From: Alkalihalobacillus sp. LMS39
GTDB lineage: Bacteria > Bacillota > Bacilli > Bacillales > Bacillaceae_F
NCBI RefSeq assembly: GCF_022812285.1
Contig: NZ_CP093300.1
Location: 682,001-746,000 of the forward strand
Reading direction: 5' to 3'
Length of the DNA stretch: 64,000 nt
The notes under the pieces were generated by a model. That model was given only the letters and a program-made list of their open reading frames with translations. It was not told where the DNA came from and searched no databases. The position numbers and the translations under genes were made by a program. Below are positions 50,941 to 60,332 of this stretch, piece by piece. Each line of letters begins with the position of its first letter. Within the stretch, counting starts at the first letter, position 1.

Positions 50941-52158
50941 TTAATCCTCTAATAAGATTACCTCAATTTCTTCTATCTGTTCTGCGTTCGCTTCCACTTC
51001 TGTTCCTCCATTTTCCTCTGATTGATAAAAGAGTATCTCCTGCACTTCGTTAAAGGAATGGGTTTGAATGGACATATCCTCTGAATGTAATGGAACGTCC
51101 TGTTCTATATGCTCTTGAGTTTCTCTGTCTAAATTTCCTACTGGTATTAATTGGACATCTTGTTGACCATTTGTTTCTGAAACCCTAGGTGTATACTCAT
51201 GAGCCATAACAGAGCTTACCATTCCAATAAAGGCAATTGAAATGAATAGAGCAGTAGATAGAACAGTAATAGGTTTACTTCCTTCTTTAACGTTTAATAT
51301 GTTTATTAATCTGTTTTTTAAAATTGATTGCCCAGCTGTAAGAGTCACACCAAGAGAACTTAATTTTGAATCTTGATTCGCTCGATGCATCGTATTTAAT
51401 ATCGTTTCTCCGTATTTTTTTCTCTCCGCATGTGACATCCTTATGACAACATCTTCATCACAAGAAAGTTCACTCCATTTTATCAATTCTTTTTGTAAAA
51501 CATAGATTAATGGATTATACCAATGTAGAATCATGGCCAGTGACATAGCTTGTTTTACCCATAAATCTTTTTTCTTATAGTGTGTTAGTTCATGTTTGAT
51601 AATCATCTCTAATTCATCAGTTGGAATCTTATACATGGGTAACACAATAGTCGGTTTAACAATACCAACTAAAATAGGACTTATATTCACCTGACAGAAC
51701 ACTATTCTTATATTTGTTGGAAGTTTCATATCTTTTATATTGTCGTTTAGAAGGGACTTTGCAATATTTTCGCTTGCTATATGTAAATAGTTTGCTTTTA
51801 ACTTTTTAAAGAATTTTTGGTGTATATAGAAAAATCTTATACTAGCTATAATTGCTCCTAACAACCAAATAGCAAATATAAGTTGAATGAGAAATAGAGG
51901 TAACGAAAGACCGCTATTATTAATAGAATATGGACTTAATGAAGAGACGGGCAGCTTTTCTTGCTTAAATAAAGAAAATAGATCAAACACTAAAAAAATA
52001 GGTACAAGAAATAAAAAAAGTGATAGCTTTCTATTCCAATATTGCCATTTGGCGCTGAAGTTTCCCTTTGAAAGATAGGTAATTAAAAATGAGAATAACA
52101 GAATTCCACTTCCCGAAAAAGTTAAAGCAATAAATATTCCTAGCCACGCATTCATCAT
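50941..52158 (-). CDS. BlaR1/MecR1-like M56 peptidase without sensor domain
   Basis: A 405-residue membrane protease. Helices at about 5-28, 45-63, 84-110 and 298-318 surround a zinc peptidase domain with HELTH (residues 189-193), the downstream Glu in KWSELSCDEDVV, and LKNRLINIL. Unlike BlaR1 (about 585 residues) it has no penicillin-binding sensor; the outer tail is only about 85 acidic residues (HEYTPRVSETNGQQDVQLIP ... EEIEVILLED). It should cleave the BlaI-like repressor beside it when a signal, not necessarily a beta-lactam, is sensed. Confidence 0.88.
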   Translation of the reverse strand: MMNAWLGIFIALTFSGSGILLFSFLITYLSKGNFSAKWQYWNRKLSLFLFLVPIFLVFDLFSLFKQEKLPVSSLSPYSINNSGLSLPLFLIQLIFAIWLLGAIIASIRFFYIHQKFFKKLKANYLHIASENIAKSLLNDNIKDMKLPTNIRIVFCQVNISPILVGIVKPTIVLPMYKIPTDELEMIIKHELTHYKKKDLWVKQAMSLAMILHWYNPLIYVLQKELIKWSELSCDEDVVIRMSHAERKKYGETILNTMHRANQDSKLSSLGVTLTAGQSILKNRLINILNVKEGSKPITVLSTALFISIAFIGMVSSVMAHEYTPRVSETNGQQDVQLIPVGNLDRETQEHIEQDVPLHSEDMSIQTHSFNEVQEILFYQSEENGGTEVEANAEQIEEIEVILLED

Positions 52159-52163
52159 TACAC

Positions 52164-52538
52164 CTACTTATCTGAGAACCATTTTTTTAGTTCATCTAAT
52201 TCATCTGAAGTAACTTTGTCATCATAAAGTGTTGCTAAAAAATTTTTTACTGATCCTTGATACATTGTGTTTAATAGACTTTGCGCTTCTCTTTTCTTAT
52301 ATTCTTTTAAAGATAAGCAAGGGGTGTATGTATTTGAGCGACCGTCCCGTTTTACAGATAACATACCTTTATCAACAAGTCTCGATAAAAAGGTGGCAAT
52401 CGTCTGACCTTTCCATTCCTTCCCTTCCTTTTCAGAAAACAAATTTAACAACTCACTTGATTTAACTGGATGATTCAACTTCCAAATTTCATGCATTAAT
52501 TTCATTTCTGTTTCAGATAGGCTTTGAAAATTATCCAA
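52164..52538 (-). CDS. BlaI/MecI/CopY-family repressor
   Basis: A 124-residue winged-helix repressor: LSETEMKLMHEIWKLNHPVK, recognition region GQTIATFLSRLVDKGMLSVK, wing RDGRSNTYTPCLS, and a dimerisation tail with the usual cleavage region (about 100). TTG 52538 is preferred because AGGAG lies eight bases before it; ATG 52547 abuts AGGAG. The operators lie just upstream, facing the lipoprotein/ABC operon. The membrane peptidase follows after five bases. Confidence 0.9.
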   Translation of the reverse strand: MDNFQSLSETEMKLMHEIWKLNHPVKSSELLNLFSEKEGKEWKGQTIATFLSRLVDKGMLSVKRDGRSNTYTPCLSLKEYKKREAQSLLNTMYQGSVKNFLATLYDDKVTSDELDELKKWFSDK

Positions 52539-52577
52539 AAAATTCATCTCCTGTAATATTTTAGTTTACAAATTAAT

Positions 52578-52622
52578 CACTACATGTTTATAGTGTAAAT
52601 AATACTACAGTTGTGTAGTATT
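52578..52622. promoter_or_regulatory. Two BlaI-type operators between the divergent units
   Basis: AATACTACA-GTTG-TGTAGTATT (52601-52622) is a perfect palindrome with the TACTACA/TGTAGTA core of BlaI/MecI sites. CACTACATGTTTATAGTG (52578-52595) is a second, weaker one. They can control both the repressor operon and the operon starting at 52687. Confidence 0.8.
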
Positions 52623-52686
52623 AGCAAATGAGAGTTTTGTATTTGATGCTTTTAAAGTTTGAACGAAGATAAAGGAGAAAAAAATC

Positions 52687-53751
52687 ATGTATAAACAATT
52701 TCTTTTTAAGCATGGATTTCTGTTATTCTTATGCCTTCTTATTATTACAGGATGTTCTAAAGATAATTCTGTAGAAGAGGACAAAGAGGTACACATTGAT
52801 TCGAATGATAATCCATTTGTAATGGATGAGGAAGACACTGTTGTTTTAGGTTCAATTTTCCATGGCTATGACAACTTAGTATTTGATGATAATGATGAGA
52901 TACTTCCATTAACTTACGATGGAGGTGAATTGATATTAGAATACTATGTCCGAGCAGAGGGGAAAGCCACTAATGTTGGTTTTTTAGTGTATGTGGATGG
53001 GGTTGCACAACCATACAAGCTAAATACAACAGATTCTAATTATCAGTACATGCACATTCTTGATTTGGAAGAAGAAAATGAAGATACACCGCTTCAATTT
53101 ATTTTTATACCTGTTACAGGGAAGAAGGGAGAGACTGTTAATGTAACGACTACTAGTATATATAATCCCGCATTTATTCCCGACATGAAAGAAACGACTT
53201 CCTATGGTGGTTATCATGATTCACTAGAAGTAACGCGTCCAGTTGTATTCAATGAAAATCCAGAACTTATAGATTCAGCTACTTTGCCGGAAACTAAGAT
53301 GTTGAATCATATTCGTCTTTCAACTGAACCAGTTACACAAGATTTAATGGAAAGGCTTGGGGGTGGAGTGATAGCGATAGATTCAGAAACGTTAGAGGTA
53401 GATGTATTTAGTCTGATAGATATAGAAGCTAAACGAGACGTAGAGACGACCTTCCAAATAAATGAGAGTGGAAATCTACACGTGACATTTAAAATCGTTG
53501 GTCATCCAGGAGTTAGCTATCAAAATACTTTTTACTTAAATCATGAAGCACTCTCGAACCAAGAAGGAGAGACCTCATTTGAAACAGAGCTAACTAAAGG
53601 GGATGTATCTGTCATTGATGTGGAACTTGATATGGAAAAATTGGATGATTTCAATACTTTTTATGTTGTATCTACACCAGTGAACCCAGAAGATTTTTAT
53701 GATGACGGAGTATTATCTCTCAAAACACCATCCTTACTATTTTATAAATGA
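52687..53751 (+). CDS. Lipoprotein A of the BlaI-controlled locus
   Basis: A 354-residue lipoprotein: signal peptide with lipobox IITGC (Cys23), an acidic linker, and a beta-rich domain (GGELILEYYVRAEGKATNVG, FLVYVDGVAQPYKLNTTD, QFIFIPVTGKKGETVNVTTT). No enzyme motif. It faces the outer surface of the membrane and is the first gene behind the BlaI operators. Family not recognised. Confidence 0.75.
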   Translation: MYKQFLFKHGFLLFLCLLIITGCSKDNSVEEDKEVHIDSNDNPFVMDEEDTVVLGSIFHGYDNLVFDDNDEILPLTYDGGELILEYYVRAEGKATNVGFLVYVDGVAQPYKLNTTDSNYQYMHILDLEEENEDTPLQFIFIPVTGKKGETVNVTTTSIYNPAFIPDMKETTSYGGYHDSLEVTRPVVFNENPELIDSATLPETKMLNHIRLSTEPVTQDLMERLGGGVIAIDSETLEVDVFSLIDIEAKRDVETTFQINESGNLHVTFKIVGHPGVSYQNTFYLNHEALSNQEGETSFETELTKGDVSVIDVELDMEKLDDFNTFYVVSTPVNPEDFYDDGVLSLKTPSLLFYK

Positions 53752-53765
53752 ATGGAGAATAAGTA

Positions 53766-54950
53766 ATGAAAGCTAAATATATTTTCTCTGTAACCATCTT
53801 ACTTCTATTCTTTGTAGTGGGATGCACAAATCAGGAAAAGGAAGTAGATGAAGAGAATAAAGTTGCAACTCCTAATCAAGTGGTAAAAAAGGAAGATTCA
53901 TCCTCTCTGGTGTCCCCTCCTGCAGATGATCTTAAAGAGTTGAAACATATAAAAGGTGATATTCGAAATGTGCATTATGCCGGACAAGGCCATGTTTTAA
54001 TATCAGCGGAGAGTTTATATTTATACGATGTAGCGACAGAGAATATTATAGCGGAAGTTGCACAGGAAGAAGCTACTAATGAAAAGATTTGGACAATTGA
54101 AGATGGGTATGTTGTGATCAGAGAAGTCTTTAATGACAGTACAACAATGCTAGGAGGGACAGCTCGTTATCTAGGTATGTTTTATAATGATGAACTTGAA
54201 GTGATTTCCGAATTTGATTTACAACAATTGACAGATGAAGAGGATTTATTTTTGTCCCTACAAGAGATTTCTTTCAGTCAAGATGGAACAAAGATGAGTT
54301 ATGCCACACACTTGGGGTTATATCTTTATGATTTTCAATCAGAAAACAAGACAAAGCTCATCGATTTAACATCGGAGGATGTGACAGCACGCGCTAATAT
54401 TTCAGCATTTGAACAAATTAATTTCATTCGTGATGAAACAAAGATAGCTTTTAAAGCACAAACCTTGCCAACACAGATAAATCAACCTTCTTATGACACT
54501 TGTGGAATAGTGGATATAGATGGAGCTAATTTGTCTAATCAGACATTTGGTGACTATACTTGCAAGCAGCTGATAGCTTATAATGAACTGCTTTTATTAG
54601 CAGAGGACCCTGTCGTTGCCTCAGGTAGGTTAATGACTAAGGCGATTAAGACTGGAGAAACAACGATACATTCCTTAATAGAAAGAGAAGAAAGCGGCAC
54701 GATTTCTGGCTCAGAAAAAGGAGTATATTTTGCCACATCCACGGCAAATGACAATGATATTACAATTCGTATTTATCAAACAGAGGATGGAAGATTAGTA
54801 GAAGAGCAACAAGTTGCCGTAGACGAGCAAGGGCTCTATCTTGCCAAAATTCCAATTGTGAGAGTGTTAGACGATACGAAGACTGTCATTATTTTACTAG
54901 GTTCGAAACGCGATGATATAGAAAGTAAGATGATCATTAGTCATTTTTAA
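53766..54950 (+). CDS. Lipoprotein B with beta-propeller-like repeats
   Basis: A 394-residue lipoprotein: lipobox FVVGC (Cys20), then repeated blades such as GQGHVLISAESLYLYDVATE, FSQDGTKMSYATHLGLYLYD and SGSEKGVYFATSTANDNDIT, typical of beta-propellers. It begins 14 bases after lipoprotein A. Likely a binding or scaffold subunit for the ABC exporter that follows (inference). Confidence 0.75.
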   Translation: MKAKYIFSVTILLLFFVVGCTNQEKEVDEENKVATPNQVVKKEDSSSLVSPPADDLKELKHIKGDIRNVHYAGQGHVLISAESLYLYDVATENIIAEVAQEEATNEKIWTIEDGYVVIREVFNDSTTMLGGTARYLGMFYNDELEVISEFDLQQLTDEEDLFLSLQEISFSQDGTKMSYATHLGLYLYDFQSENKTKLIDLTSEDVTARANISAFEQINFIRDETKIAFKAQTLPTQINQPSYDTCGIVDIDGANLSNQTFGDYTCKQLIAYNELLLLAEDPVVASGRLMTKAIKTGETTIHSLIEREESGTISGSEKGVYFATSTANDNDITIRIYQTEDGRLVEEQQVAVDEQGLYLAKIPIVRVLDDTKTVIILLGSKRDDIESKMIISHF

Positions 54951-54981
54951 TAAGTAATTTACACGAAAGGAGGGTATGAAC

Positions 54982-55851
54982 ATGAAGGTTTCTTTCAAAG
55001 AGATTTCCAAACAGTATAAGAACAAAAGTGCGTTAAAAAACTTCACTTCTGATTTGGAGACCGGTATCTATGGTTTATTAGGCGAAAATGGTGCTGGAAA
55101 AACAACCTTGATTAATATATTTGTTGGGATATTAAAAAGTGATCAAGGTCAGATATTAATTAATGAAGTTGATATCAAAAAGCTTGGTAGTGACTTTTTA
55201 ACCCATATTGGCTACTTACCACAGTACCCTCAGTTTTATAAGAATTTTAAAGTCATTGAGTTTTTGCGATATATGGCGGCTTTAAAAGGAATTCCAAAAG
55301 ACCAAGGAGAAAAAAGGGCAATAGAATTGTTGCAAACGGTCAATCTCAGTGATGCAGCTCATACGAAAATTGGTGCATTATCTGGAGGCATGCGACAACG
55401 AGTTGGTATTGCTCAAGCGATGCTGAATGACCCTGACATTTTAATATTGGATGAACCAACAGCAGGGCTTGACCCGCAAGAAAGAATTCGTTTTCGTAAC
55501 TTGATTACCAAATTTTCGAAAAATCGAATTGTTTTGTTAGCCACTCATATTGTTTCTGATATTGAGCATGTAGCGAATCAAGTAATATTACTAAAACAAG
55601 GAGAACTTCTTAAACAAGGTACTCCGCAGGAACTTACTAGTGAAATAAAAGGAAAAGTATGGTCGGTTACAGTGACAGATGAATCACTAGAAGAAAAACT
55701 AGACCTTAAAATAAGTAGTATGATGAGAGACACCAATGGTATTCATTTAAGAGTTATTTCAGATGGGAAACCAGATGTTCATGCGGTTAATGTGAGACCG
55801 AGCTTAGAAGATGTATTTTTATATCATTCAGGTGAGGGCGAAAAATGGTGA
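54982..55851 (+). CDS. ABC transporter ATPase of the BlaI-controlled locus
   Basis: A 289-residue ATPase. Walker A is GLLGENGAGKTTLIN (about 30-44), Q-loop GYLPQYPQFY, signature LSGGMRQRVGIAQAM, Walker B ILILDEPTAGLDPQ and switch LLATHIVSD. The C-terminal extension is of the CcmA/antibiotic-export type. ATG 54982 is seven bases from AGGAGGG. Its stop overlaps the first permease. Confidence 0.9.
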   Translation: MKVSFKEISKQYKNKSALKNFTSDLETGIYGLLGENGAGKTTLINIFVGILKSDQGQILINEVDIKKLGSDFLTHIGYLPQYPQFYKNFKVIEFLRYMAALKGIPKDQGEKRAIELLQTVNLSDAAHTKIGALSGGMRQRVGIAQAMLNDPDILILDEPTAGLDPQERIRFRNLITKFSKNRIVLLATHIVSDIEHVANQVILLKQGELLKQGTPQELTSEIKGKVWSVTVTDESLEEKLDLKISSMMRDTNGIHLRVISDGKPDVHAVNVRPSLEDVFLYHSGEGEKW

Positions 55852-57059
55852 AGTTACTTTTTTTTGAATGCCAAAAACATTTTTGGAAAAAGTCTTTATT
55901 AATTGTGATTATTTGCTTTAGTTTACTAAATATCACCAAAATATACGCTGAGTATCATGAAAATTCCCTACTATCTCCAAAAGCGAATCCAGGTTGGAAT
56001 GGGTTGTACTGGGAGATGTATGAAAAATTTGGTGGTTTGATGACAGTTAATAAGATTGAAGAACTGATGTCAATCTATCATCCATTGCAACAACAAACAG
56101 CAGAAAAAACCGCCAGTACAGAAACTAATAACCCAAATACATATACAGGTAATATATATAACGACCATTTGTTTTTTCAATGGAATTATGTTCATCCAAT
56201 GGAATATGCCTACATGTATAAACACTATGCAAATGATGTCGTGCGGACCGCAGAAGATAATTTAGCCTTTTTTGAAACGGTAGGAAATAAATATGAATAT
56301 AAAAAAAATGAGATCATAATCGACCGGTTTCAGGGAAGAAAAATCGATACATTCTCTTATACGGAAATGTTCCAATCCTATATTCACTATGACTTTTCTG
56401 CTTTCCTTGTCTTATTGATTTGTTTATATGCGTTAATGAGTGTTTTTATAACTGAAAGGGAAACAGAGATGGACCTTCTTTTGTTAACAACAAAGGCAGG
56501 TGGGGAGAAAACGACTTTTGCAAAACTACTTTCTGCTACCATCTTTGTATGTATCATTTCCTTTTGGTTTGGATTAATGGATTTTGTTGCATTTGCTAGC
56601 TTTTTTGGTTCATTAGAAGCTTTTTCTTCCCCTGTTTATACGATTGAAAACTTTGTGAATTCATCGATCAATCTAACGTTAGGGGAGTATGTTTTTTTAT
56701 CATGGATGGTAAAAACAATCGGAATTTTGGTACTTTCGATATTATTTTTATTTGTTTCTCTATTCTTTAGAAATGCTTTATTCCCCTTTGTTATTCATCT
56801 ATTTCTTCTTTTTGGGTTGATTTATTTTCAAGAGGCATACATGGGCTCTCAGCGAATTATTCTAAAAGTTATAAACCCCTTTTCTTTAGTTGTCAATCGA
56901 GAATTATTTAGTAAAACAGAATTTGTGAATATATTTGGCTTTCCAATACTTAGTTATACGGCAGCAATATGTATAGCACTTCTATGGGGAATCATTTGTT
57001 TTTTTTGTATCCTCACATTTCGAAAGAAAAATACAGCATGTCGGATGGGAGGGAAGTAG
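55845..57059 (+). CDS. ABC-2 type permease 1
   Basis: A 404-residue membrane protein: one N-terminal helix (LLIVIICFSLLNITKIYA), a large outer loop of about 160 residues (residues about 35-185), then five helices with the conserved segment ITERETEMDLLLLTTKAGGE after the second helix. This is the plan of bacitracin/YhgE-like or ABC-2 permeases. It overlaps the ATPase gene and is followed at once by permease 2. Confidence 0.8.
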   Translation: MVKLLFFECQKHFWKKSLLIVIICFSLLNITKIYAEYHENSLLSPKANPGWNGLYWEMYEKFGGLMTVNKIEELMSIYHPLQQQTAEKTASTETNNPNTYTGNIYNDHLFFQWNYVHPMEYAYMYKHYANDVVRTAEDNLAFFETVGNKYEYKKNEIIIDRFQGRKIDTFSYTEMFQSYIHYDFSAFLVLLICLYALMSVFITERETEMDLLLLTTKAGGEKTTFAKLLSATIFVCIISFWFGLMDFVAFASFFGSLEAFSSPVYTIENFVNSSINLTLGEYVFLSWMVKTIGILVLSILFLFVSLFFRNALFPFVIHLFLLFGLIYFQEAYMGSQRIILKVINPFSLVVNRELFSKTEFVNIFGFPILSYTAAICIALLWGIICFFCILTFRKKNTACRMGGK

Positions 57060-57060
57060 C

Positions 57061-59115
57061 TTGTCAATATTGGGTTATGAGATTAAAAAAATGTTTCTTT
57101 ATCAAAAAGGCTTGTTATGGATTAGTTTATATTTTGTGGTTAGCTTAGCTTGTCTCGTTTTGTTTAACACACCAGAAAATCCAGAAATGGAAATTAACGC
57201 TTCATCTTACGAGCATTACTTAGATGTAGTCCGTGGTCCTCAAACAAAAGAAGCAGAGCAACTTTTCGTAAAAGAAGCAGCCAATATTTCAAAAGCCAAG
57301 GTAGAGTTGACAAAACTATATGACAGTTATTATGATGGGGAAATTTCAGAAGAAGAGTTGCAGGAAGGGACTAATTCATTAGAAAAGATTGTGGAGAATG
57401 AGCGAGGATTTCAGCTTGTTTTTGACCAATATATGTATGTGCGTGAAAATCCTGAAAATCGATATTATTTATCTACAAATGGCTGGGATGGTCTATTGTC
57501 TACTGAGCAACTTGATTTAGCTTTATTACTGTTGCTACTCGTATTGATAACACCTGTTTTTTGTATGGAATTTTCAAGTGAAATGAATTCTCTACATTTA
57601 ACATTAAGAAATGGAACAAGGGTTCATGCTGTTTTTAAAATGTTATTGGTATTCCTCACTGTTATTGTGATTTCTGTCTTATCGGCAATGCTACAATATG
57701 GATTCTTTGGTGTCAAATACGGATTAGAGAATGGAAATTATCCTCTTCAAAGCATATCTTACTTTGGCACATCTTCAAAAACTCTATCATTATTTTCAAC
57801 CTTTCTTTTGATGACTGGTATAAAGATATTCGGTAATCTGATTTTTGCGATGCTGATTATGTTTTTTTCTGTGTGGACAAAGAAATATGCTTTAACCTTA
57901 TTTTCGTCAACTGTTTTCATTTTGCTTCCATATTATATGTTTACACTGGAATCTTCAAAATATTACTTGCCGGGTCCACTAGGGTTTATGATTTCGACGG
58001 GTTTTTTCAGAGGAAATGAATATGAGCGTAACCCAATCACCGATCAGATGGATTTAATTTTTAGAGAGGTTCCGATGGCTACTTTCCTTTTCTTACTAGT
58101 GATTACGTTTTGTGCAGGTGTTGTCGCATGGGTTGTCATTCTCAACTGTCATACGAATGCTTGGCAAATAAGGAAACGCCGTTATAGGTTCGAATCGTAT
58201 TATAGTCTCGTTTTCCTTTGTATACTTGTTGCTAGTCTTGTAGGTTGTAATTCAAATAATGAAGAAGCCAAAAAACATGATGTTTTTAACTCTCTTTCTA
58301 GGCAAATCTTTGAAAATGAAACGTATTTTTTTTATATAGATGAAACAGATTTGGAGGACATTCGCCCTGTTTTTAAAAATAAAGAAACAGGAGAAATAAG
58401 AAATCTGATGTTAAGTCCTTTATCATCCTTGACTAGTGTGGAAAGCTACATATATGGAAATGGGTTCTTTGTCTATTATATGAAAATGGATTATGATAAG
58501 TCAGGTTTTTATAAGGAAACGAATCGGCTTTCCATTATTGAAGTAGATACAAGAACTTTTGAGGAAAAGGTTATTTATGAGGAAAACGCTAATATGATGA
58601 GAGATAGTTTTTTAGGATTGCATACGACAGATAATATTGACTTTTTAGGTATCACATCCTTTTTTGTTGATAAAACATATATTTATCTAGTCATAGATGA
58701 TAATCAAATAAGGCAAATAAATCGTTTAACAGGAAGAGCAAATGAAATTATACAATCTTCTTCTATATTCAGTAATGTTGCTTATGATGGCAAGTTTATT
58801 TATTATTCGAATGAAACGTATCAAATTGTAAAATACGATATAGAAACGGGGATAGAAGTGGTTATTCCTGATTTGATTACAACACATTTTATAATAACAG
58901 ATACTGAAATTCTTTATGTGAATCGTCAAGACAACCATCGTTTGTATGCCATGGATTTAAACAACTCTACAGTTCAAAAATTAACAGATAAACCTGTGTG
59001 GAGTTTTACTTATGACAATCAATTCATCTACTATACAAGCAAATTAAATAATGAACGGTATCGAATAGATAGAAATGGACAAAATGAAACACTTTTAAAT
59101 GAGGGTAGTGAGTAA
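57061..59115 (+). CDS. ABC permease fused to an extracytoplasmic propeller-like domain
   Basis: A 684-residue two-part protein. Residues 1-375 form an ABC-2 permease (N-terminal helix, outer loop, and helices near 150-370, with FSSEMNSLHLTLRNGTRVHA). A further helix (YYSLVFLCILVASLVGC) ends in a lipobox-like LVGC, and the rest (about 400-684) is an outer domain with YWTD/DUF5050-like blades: FIYYSNETYQIVKYDIETGI, ILYVNRQDNHRLYAMDLNNS, FIYYTSKLNNERYRIDRNGQ. It looks like a fusion of a permease with a lipoprotein. TTG start, RBS GGGAGG. Confidence 0.78.
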   Translation: MSILGYEIKKMFLYQKGLLWISLYFVVSLACLVLFNTPENPEMEINASSYEHYLDVVRGPQTKEAEQLFVKEAANISKAKVELTKLYDSYYDGEISEEELQEGTNSLEKIVENERGFQLVFDQYMYVRENPENRYYLSTNGWDGLLSTEQLDLALLLLLLVLITPVFCMEFSSEMNSLHLTLRNGTRVHAVFKMLLVFLTVIVISVLSAMLQYGFFGVKYGLENGNYPLQSISYFGTSSKTLSLFSTFLLMTGIKIFGNLIFAMLIMFFSVWTKKYALTLFSSTVFILLPYYMFTLESSKYYLPGPLGFMISTGFFRGNEYERNPITDQMDLIFREVPMATFLFLLVITFCAGVVAWVVILNCHTNAWQIRKRRYRFESYYSLVFLCILVASLVGCNSNNEEAKKHDVFNSLSRQIFENETYFFYIDETDLEDIRPVFKNKETGEIRNLMLSPLSSLTSVESYIYGNGFFVYYMKMDYDKSGFYKETNRLSIIEVDTRTFEEKVIYEENANMMRDSFLGLHTTDNIDFLGITSFFVDKTYIYLVIDDNQIRQINRLTGRANEIIQSSSIFSNVAYDGKFIYYSNETYQIVKYDIETGIEVVIPDLITTHFIITDTEILYVNRQDNHRLYAMDLNNSTVQKLTDKPVWSFTYDNQFIYYTSKLNNERYRIDRNGQNETLLNEGSE

Positions 59116-59140
59116 GATTCTATGTTCTTACTCACTACAA
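59105..59140 (+). terminator. Terminator of the lipoprotein/ABC operon
   Basis: A perfect 12-bp stem GTAGTGAGTAAG/CTTACTCACTAC overlapping the stop codon, then an A-run. It may also serve the opposite strand. Confidence 0.75.
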
Positions 59141-59422
59141 AAAACGTAGACTTTTTGGGTTATGCAAAAAGGCAATAAGATTAAAAAAAAGAAATTGTGC
59201 AGCAATTTGGCTCTGATTGTATAGAATCTTATAAATAGGTAAACACCACACATCCTTTATTTGCTATTCAACACACATAGAATAGGTTGCCCTACTTGAA
59301 AAGAATAAATGATGAACTGAGAAAAAATGGTTATACAATGGAACATTAATAATAAAATAAAATGTAATATAATAAGAGGTGTTGTATGCAGTTGTTGCTG
59401 TCAAATCGCCCCTAAGTGAGAA
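59141..59422. other. Intergenic region with a small peptide-like frame
   Basis: A TATAAT followed by AAGAGGTG and ATGCAGTTGTTGCTGTC.. (about 59386-59415) would encode a nine-residue peptide. It is probably the remnant of a gene start. Nothing else was seen. Confidence 0.35.
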
Positions 59423-60332
59423 TTAGTTTCTAGCAACCCCTCTTTCAAATGCTGCCAGATGATTTAAAGAGGCATTACGTAGTTGGTTAAAAACAATTCT
59501 TACATCATTTGGGATGTTCTGTAATAAAAGTCTTTCGTACATATATATGTTTTCTATTTCCCCTTGTACACCTGCTGCAAAAGCAGCTTTTAGGTTGTCA
59601 GGAGTAGTAACAAAAGATTCGGAAATATCTATAGGTAAAGGTACTTGATAACGTTCAAAAAGTGGTAATAAAGCAGTTATATGTCTCATTTCTGCTTCTC
59701 TAATTTGTACAAACGTTGGAATGTTACCAAATGTACTGATAATGTTATTATATCTTGCTTGGGCTAAATACTCGTCCTGAAGGGCATAAGTCAACATTTG
59801 AGGTAAGGTCAATGAAGGAGTGCTTAAAGCGCCAAAAGCACCATAATCTTCAATTTGTCTATTGATATGGGGAGTGTTTGGTTTTATCAAAAAAAAACAA
59901 GAACCAAACAGCATGATTTTGTTCATCGAATGCTGCACGTCGAAATCTATCTTTGATGGTATTATCTTGCGACCTATCTGCAATATCTAAATAAAAATCA
60001 ACAGCCTCTTGTTCATCTTTAAAAGCAAATTCAATGCCTGCTCGATAATTGTCTGGACATTCCTCAACGATCTGATAAGTTGGATGCCTTCCGGTTAAAT
60101 TCAAAAAAATCCTACTAAATTCTTCAAGGTGTCTTTTTTCATCTTTTTGTATTTCAAATATTTTGTCCCTAACCTCTTGTGTTGGTGCCATATTGGCTAA
60201 TTTTTCATAACAAGAAATAGCACTGTACTCAGCATGAATTGCTTTTTGGATATCACTCAAAAGTTGAGTATCAGGGGTTGACTGATAAAATTCATTATTA
60301 TATGGAACATAATATGGTTGGTTTGAATACAT
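59423..60332 (-). pseudogene. Two-domain ferritin-like protein, frameshifted at an A9/T9 tract
   Basis: Two overlapping frames form one gene. The first (start 60332, MYSNQPYYVPYNNEFYQS) encodes a ferritin-like four-helix domain with HAEYSAISCYEKLAN and QKDEKRHLEEFSR iron-ligand helices. At the A9 tract (59889-59897, T9 on the coding strand) the reading passes to the second frame (IKPNTPHINRQIEDYGAFGA), which encodes a second ferritin-like domain (ALQDEYLAQARYNNIIS, REAEMRHITALLPLFERYQV). Removing one base restores 302 codons. The gene may be broken, mis-sequenced or phase variable. Ligand motifs are kept in both halves. RBS AAGGAGGG. Confidence 0.75.

Noticed and set aside
50941-52158. Beta-lactam sensor BlaR1
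   Set aside because: The protease domain matches, but the penicillin-binding sensor domain is missing and no beta-lactamase or PBP2a gene is near, so a beta-lactam signal is not assumed.
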